NCBI RefSeq assembly: GCF_011075055.1
Contig: NC_058139.1
Location: forward strand, 16,947,584 to 17,011,583
Direction: 5' to 3'
DNA from: Mangifera indica
Taxonomy: Eukaryota; Streptophyta; Magnoliopsida; Sapindales; Anacardiaceae
DNA length: 64,000 bases
Under the pieces are notes generated by a model. That model had not been told where the DNA came from and did not search any database. It saw only the letters and a list, made by a program, of their open reading frames with translations. Below, piece after piece: positions 58,640 to 64,000 of the stretch. The position numbers and the translations under genes are program-made. How positions within the stretch are numbered: the first letter of the stretch is position 1; each line of letters opens with the position of its first letter.

Positions 58640-58976
58640 ATGGCAAAGAAGGTTAGTACATCATCTCTACTTTTGTTTGAATCAATTTATTATTAGGATT
58701 ATTCAGATTTGAGGCAGATTTTAAGGTTTAAATTTTTAGGGTTTTGATTTTGAATAACGCATAAACTGTTTTGATTCTTGGTTATTTTACTTGAAATTCT
58801 TGAGGGGTTTTGTGTTATACAATATGTAGATTTGATTTGTGTTGAAATTGGAGGCTGAAATGACAATTTTTGATCTAAAAATGGGTTAGATTGGTCAGAG
58901 ATCGGGTCCGTAGGAATAGTGGATCCTATGGACCAAATGAAATCTCTAACAGGCAAGAACGATCGCTCGTGGGATT

Positions 58977-59000
58977 GGGGGGGGGGGGGGGGGGGGGGGG
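58977..59000 (+). repeat. Homopolymer of 24 G
   Basis: An uninterrupted run of 24 G follows GATCGCTCGTGGGATT. Such long G runs are rare in AT-rich plant DNA and are prone to sequencing and assembly error. The Pro-rich frame read across it on the other strand is not credible as a gene. Confidence 0.95.
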
Positions 59001-59451
59001 AATTAAGCTTTTTTAAAATGTTAAGGCCATGGAGAGGAGGGGGAACTCCACGAGAGTCTGTGGGAATTTTTACACTAAACCGTGGAAGATCCATGAAAGG
59101 CGGGGAATCCGGGGGGTTGGGGAAAATTGAGTTTTCTTAATCTATAGGGCCTGTAGGAGATTAGAAAATTAATAAGGGGCAAAGGAAAAATATTAGACCT
59201 GTTTGAGAGAAAAAAATTTATAAGGGGCTAATAATATTTTTCACACCTAAGGTTTTTAATCATGTAATTTTCGAATTTCATATCTATTTTTCTTATTTTA
59301 GATTTTTTCGATATGTAGTTTTCAAATTTAACGTCTATTTTTTTATTTTTGTGCTTTTGTAGACACGTTTTACAATGTAATTATGAAATTTTAGATAAAT
59401 TTTTCGTATTTTATTATATTAAGCTAATTTAATGTTCATTTTTTAATTTCA

Positions 59452-60514
59452 TTTTAGGATATATCAATTCGTACATTTCAAATTTCTATGTGATTTTTTG
59501 ATCGTTGACATTCCAGAATATTTCAACATATAGAATTTGAATTTCAGTTTTCAGTTTTTGATTTTTATCATTTTATGATATATCGACTTATACTTTTAAG
59601 GTTTTCAAGCGATTTTTTAATTATTAACATTCTAGGGTATTTTAACGGATAGAATTCTAATTTCAGTTCTGTTTTTTCAATTTTTATCATTTTAGGATAT
59701 ATCGACTCATACTTTTCAAAATTTTGAGTGATTTTTCTATTGTTGACATTGTACGGTATTTCAATGTATAGAATTCGAATTTTAGTTTTGTTTTTTTTAT
59801 TTTTTTTCATTTTAGAATATATCGACTCATACATTTTAGATTTTCGAGCGATTTTTCAATTGTTGACATTTTAGGATATTTCAATGGATAGAATTCGAAT
59901 TTTAATTCTGTTTTTTTTTTTATCATTTTAGGGTATATCGACTCGTACTTTTCAGATTTTTGAGTGATTTTTTTATTATTGACATTCTAGGGTATTTCAA
60001 CGTATAGAATTCGAATTTTAGTTTCGTTTTTCGATTTTTATCATTTTAGGATATATTGACTCGTATTTTTTAGATTTTCAAGTGATTTTTCGATTGTTAA
60101 CATTTTTAGGTATTTTAACGGATAAAATTTGAATTTTAGTTATATTTTTTTTATTTTTATCATTTTAGGATATATCAACTTATACTTTTCAAATCTTCCA
60201 ACGATTTTTCGATTATTGACATTCTAGGGCATTTCAATATATAGATTGAATTTCAGTTTTTTTTTTTGATTTTTTTGATTTTAGGATATATCGACTTGTA
60301 CTTTCCAAATTTTCAAGCGATTTTTTAATTGTTGACATTCTAGGATATTTCAATGGATAGAGTTCAAATTTCAGTTTTATTTTTTTTATTTTTGTCATTT
60401 TAGGATATTTTGACTCGTACTTTTTAGATTTTTGAGTGATTTTTTGATTGTTAACATTTTAAAGTATTTCAATGTGTAGATTTCAAATTTTAGTTTTATT
60501 TTTTCGTTCTTTTA
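59452..60514 (+). repeat. Tandem array of nine ~119-bp units
   Basis: Nine head-to-tail units each begin TTTTAGGATATATCGACTCG (with variants). They continue with a TACTTTTCARATTTT block, GATTTTTCGATTGTTGACAT, a TTCTAGGGTATTTCAA block and GATAGAATTCGAATTTYAGT, and end in a T-rich stretch to TCATTTTAG. Units differ from each other at many positions and vary slightly in length through the T tracts. A degenerate half-unit may precede it (about 59260-59450). It lies between the putative first exon at 58640 and the DUF1985 coding exons, so it would be intronic. Confidence 0.9.
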
Positions 60515-60639
60515 GTTTTCATCTTTCTATGGTATTCCAACATGTAGTTTTCATATTTTACCTCTTTTTTTATTTGTATTTTTATATTTGTTTATATATC
60601 TGTTTTTAATGAAATTCTTACAAACTTTCAAAATTTTTT

Positions 60640-61290
60640 TCAAGATACTTCTCATAAAAGAAAACTTGTCGAAGGCAAATTACTAATATTCAATGAGTTA
60701 GGACACTTCCGAGTAGAAGTGATATATCGTGTTCAGTGCACTGCCATGTTGAAGATTAGGTCAACATTGACCTTGGAGCAGCTTCGATTGTTCAAGAGGA
60801 CCTGTTTCAGGCATCTCCTTTGACTATTAAATATCAAGTTCTCTGGAGTGTTGGTACACTCATTTATGTTACGACACTACACTGGGGCTTAGACAGAGAT
60901 GAGTTCTAGTTCAAGGTTAATAAGGTGGACGTGAGATTCACCCATTTGAGTTTGCTTTGATGACGAGGCTACCCTTTAGCCAGCTCATTGCACTTTCATC
61001 ATATATTCCCCATTTATTCGAATATCGTTTTAGAGATATGTACTTTCAGGGTAGTCAGAAAGTCCAGTATGAGGATATTGAGCATGTTTTTTTAGCTAGA
61101 CCATGGGGAGATGAAGATATTGATGCCGTCAAGATGGCCTTATTGTATTGCCTCCATATGATGTTGTTAGGGAATGATCGATAAAAGAAGATATTTGTAG
61201 AGTATCCTCAGTTGGTTGATCATTTAGATAGGTTTAATTCTTATCCTTAGGGCATTCTAGTGTGGCAATGACGTATGAGTCGATGTCCTG
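60640..61290 (+). pseudogene. DUF1985-domain gene (Ulp1-transposon type), first part
   Basis: After a TTTTTTTCAAG acceptor-like site the plus strand encodes, with frame changes, LEQLRLFKRTCFRHLL (about 60772-60820), FKVNKVDVRFTHLSLL/FEFALMTRLPF (about 60915-60975), EYRFRDMYFQGSQKVQYEDI (about 61019-61078) then EHVFLARPWGDEDIDAVKMA LLYC..MLLGNDR, and YPQLVDHLDRFNSYP followed by TAG where Trp is expected. This is the DUF1985 pattern found in plant Mutator-like elements that also carry a Ulp1 cysteine protease; no Ulp1 part is visible here. Stops and frameshifts make it a pseudogene. It is cut at 61290 by a solo LTR. Confidence 0.72.
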
Positions 61291-63198
61291 TGTAACATCC
61301 GAATTCAGGTGTGTCAGTAAACTTCACTTCCAAAATTACCCTTAGAGTTGATTTTATAACTTGTTGTTTAAAGAAATTGCAAAAGAATTATAGAAAACTA
61401 CTAAATAAGCAATAATTTTTAAAGGGGATAAAATGGTCATTTTAGAAGGATTTAAGGGACAAAGTGGGAATTAAAATTGAATGACACACTTGAAATTATA
61501 TGGTGGTGCTAAGGGTTTTTGATAATTGACTAAGGATAAAATAGTTATTTATGAAAAAGGTTAAGGGCAAATTGGTCCAAAAGGCTTATAAAACCCATAA
61601 CCTATTCATTTTCTTCTTCATTTAGCCGAGAGCCTCCATGAATTGAGCTAAAGCTTTCCTTCAAGCAAAAATTTACCAAAAAACCTAGCTAAACCACCTA
61701 ATTTTCAGAGCTCCAGTTATAAAAAGTGTAAATCTGTCAATTATGGTCAGTTCTAAGGTAAAAAATTTAATTTTTAAGATATTTCAAATTTAGAGTTTTG
61801 ATGGATGATTATATTTTTGGTTGATTAAGGTTGCTAGGAAGAAAAAAAGAAAGAGGATAAGCTTAAATCACCTAATTACCAAGGAAAAGATAATAATTTC
61901 ATACTTTACATACTTGAAGTAATTTGAGTTAGGTTATTTAAATAACATTTACTTATATAAGTGTGTAAGGTATTAGAATTAAAGTGATTTCTGCTTAAAT
62001 AGATAAAGAAATTCACTAGGATTCATGATGTAATTTTTGGCCATAAGGGTATTTTAGACATTTCATATTCCTAGGGTTAGCTTTGTGGATTTTGTATGTT
62101 GAATATATGAGAAATGATGAATTGATGAAAGAATTTGCATTAAGTTAATTTTTGCTTAATTATATGCATGATATGTGAAATAACCCTTATATTAAGTTTA
62201 TATTATATATTTTGAAATTAATTTGATGCATGTGATATAAATAAATGCTTGAGGAAATAATATGATGTTTGATAAGGAATGAAAAGAATAAGGAAGAACA
62301 ATGAATGGGCATATTTCATATTATGGTTATACATGTATACATGATGAATCATAGCATATGCATGATTTCAGAAAAAATAAAGAAAGAGGAAAAACATTTT
62401 CTAAGTTATGCATGTTTTCAGAAAATGGAAAACAAATGTTTTTGGTTTTATAATGACTCATATGATACAGGAAAGCAGAAAACATACTTAAAATCATTGC
62501 ACGCGAGCTGTACTGTGCAGACAGTAAAGAAAAATATCGGTTGTACTATGTGGACAACCAGCTGTACTGTGTGGACAACAAAGAAAAATATTAGCTGTAT
62601 TGTATGGACAACAAAGAAAAAATAGTGAAATATGCGTGTAAGAGAGAATTATACCTTGTATGGTGACTACAAGTACTGTCATATGTAGTCTAGACCGATC
62701 AATGAAAATATTTGAAAAAAAAAAGAGAAAGAATTAGTAAATATTTTATGAAAGTCATTTGCATTAGAATCATACATGCAAGCCTATGTGGCTGATAAAG
62801 AGTTGAGAAAGATGTATGATCAGAAAATAGAAAAGTCATGACACTCATACATGCATAAATCATAACAAGTGAATCATATTTGTATAGTAAGGAAATGAAT
62901 AAATTGGTGAAAGAAGAGAATTATGATATGTGTTTAATGCGTGTTCCGTGTCAATTATTTTATATATGAATAGCCCAGACAAGCTGAGTATGGAAGAGAT
63001 TAGTACTGGTATGAAATGCTTTAAGTGTTGAGTATAATCTTCTTACTGAGCCATGGTCGCTCACTCCGTTTAATTTAATATTTTACAGGTAAAGAGATGC
63101 AGCAAAGGTTCCCGAGGAGCACTAATGAGACATGAGGTTAAGGGAGGAAGACACCATATTTTTGTTGATATATATGTTTTGATGTATATAGAAATATA

Positions 63199-63261
<63 letters not shown>

Positions 63262-63550
63262 TTGATATAGATGTTGGTGGATATATATATATATATATGG
63301 CTAGTTATGAAAATTGGTTGTAAAGTTTATGTGGGTGATAATCTTTATGATGGTTACTAATAAGTATTTATTTTATTTATTATGATTATGTGATGAAAAT
63401 CCAATCAATTGGTAGGACTGGTTTGTGTGAATTATTAATTGGGAGTGTTACAAGGCATAATTAAAAAGAGAAAATATTCCTCGGGCCCTCTAAAATAGGG
63501 AAACTCTTGTTGTTTTTCTGTAACACACCTATTGGTTAGGAGAGGTTACA
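61291..63550 (+). repeat. Solo LTR of the Ty3/gypsy family, opposite orientation
   Basis: It runs TGTAACATCCG to GAGGTTACA on the plus strand, the reverse of the other seven LTRs. A perfect target duplication TCCTG lies at 61286-61290 and 63551-63555. It holds four minisatellite units (about 62507-62617) and a long (TA)n tract (about 63203-63260). There is no internal region. Confidence 0.94.
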
Positions 63551-64000
63551 TCCTGGGTGAGTGAACAAAGTTTGTTTCGGCCATATGCTCGAGATGCATA
63601 AATATGACTTTTACAGATTTCTTTTTGCTTTTCAAGTAAGTTTATATTTTTTGATTATCTATATTAATTGACAAAAACACAAATTGATTGAATTTAACAA
63701 TCAATGGTTATATTGCAATATTAGATATATGAGATGAGGGACATCCTATATGATTGGGTGGATATGGTTGGTATCCATGTGTCTCTACAAATTTTTCGGT
63801 GGTGTACATACGATGTTCCTACTTAGAGTCATATAAGCACTATTTTCACTAGTGATCAGGTATATAATCGTTAATTAGTGAGTTAATTGATACCTTGATT
63901 ATTGCAAATATGTTGAATTATATATCTAAATGAATAGGATGATGTCACTTTCCTGCTTTGTCTATCACCAATTGAGGAAGCTAGGCCATGGTATGTAAAC
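63551..64000 (+). pseudogene. DUF1985-domain gene, second part
   Basis: Just after the LTR a block encodes KYDFYRFLFAFQ and stops at AA/GTAAGT, a donor site (about 63596-63640). This corresponds to the 'LxGFPLAFQ' end of DUF1985. A following exon-like stretch from about 63722 encodes IYEMRDILYDWV and HVSLQIFRWCTYDVP, which fits the next part of these proteins. It ends towards CACTAGTGATCAG/GTATAT near 63855. A further piece starting near 63940 runs out of the window. Confidence 0.6.

Noticed and set aside
58699..59094. A 131-codon minus-strand frame with a Pro run
   Set aside because: It depends on the 24-base G run and has no domain or plausible promoter. The plus-strand partner is equally unsupported.

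Overview
This is nuclear DNA of a flowering plant, most likely a eudicot. It is AT-rich. It carries one spliced plant transcription-factor gene (an R2R3-MYB, minus strand, 51494-52989), and most of the rest is transposable elements (TEs) in various states of decay. I saw no bacterial operon, CRISPR array, rRNA or intact tRNA gene. The species cannot be named from the sequence.

Left part (1-37205), a nested stack. The outermost layer is a minus-strand Ty1/copia element ('copia B'). Its 5' LTR remnant and primer site lie at 37030-37205, its leader and gag at 22916-27491 and 36714-37045, and its protease/integrase at 3069-4272. It has been split by: (i) a plus-strand copia of the same LTR family ('copia A', 1-3068); (ii) an 18.6-kb hAT DNA transposon (4273-22907, 8-bp target duplication ATATGTGA); (iii) a solo LTR (23616-25909, duplication CTTAT); and (iv) a complete Ty3/gypsy element (27492-36713, duplication CAACG). 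The hAT itself contains a 192-bp tandem duplication, a Mutator-like foldback element (5782-6544), a complete older Ty3/gypsy element (7080-16594) inside its BED-finger exon, and a solo LTR (18043-20303) inside a later exon.

Middle (37206-47204). Two partial copies of a second hAT family lie here. The right copy carries a 1.2-kb non-autonomous hAT element that has captured pieces of a pentatricopeptide-repeat (PPR) gene (41733-42964), and a solo LTR (44200-46482, duplication TATAA).

Right part (47205-64000). A low-copy stretch holds the MYB108/MYB78-type gene, its TATA region, a candidate tRNA-derived SINE upstream, two related stem-loop MITEs and a cluster of three G-boxes. From about 58.4 kb there is a broken DUF1985 (Ulp1-transposon type) gene with a tandem array of ~119-bp units in an apparent intron. 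One exon is interrupted by another solo LTR in the opposite orientation (61291-63550, duplication TCCTG).

One Ty3/gypsy chromovirus-like family accounts for eight LTRs: two full elements and four solo LTRs. All six insertions landed inside other TEs or a TE-type gene. Its LTRs carry a 'TGTCCACACAG' minisatellite whose copy number ranges from 1 to 8 and differs between the two LTRs of a single element. The MYB gene is the only locus that looks like an intact host gene. All functional statements are read from motifs by eye; no database search was run.
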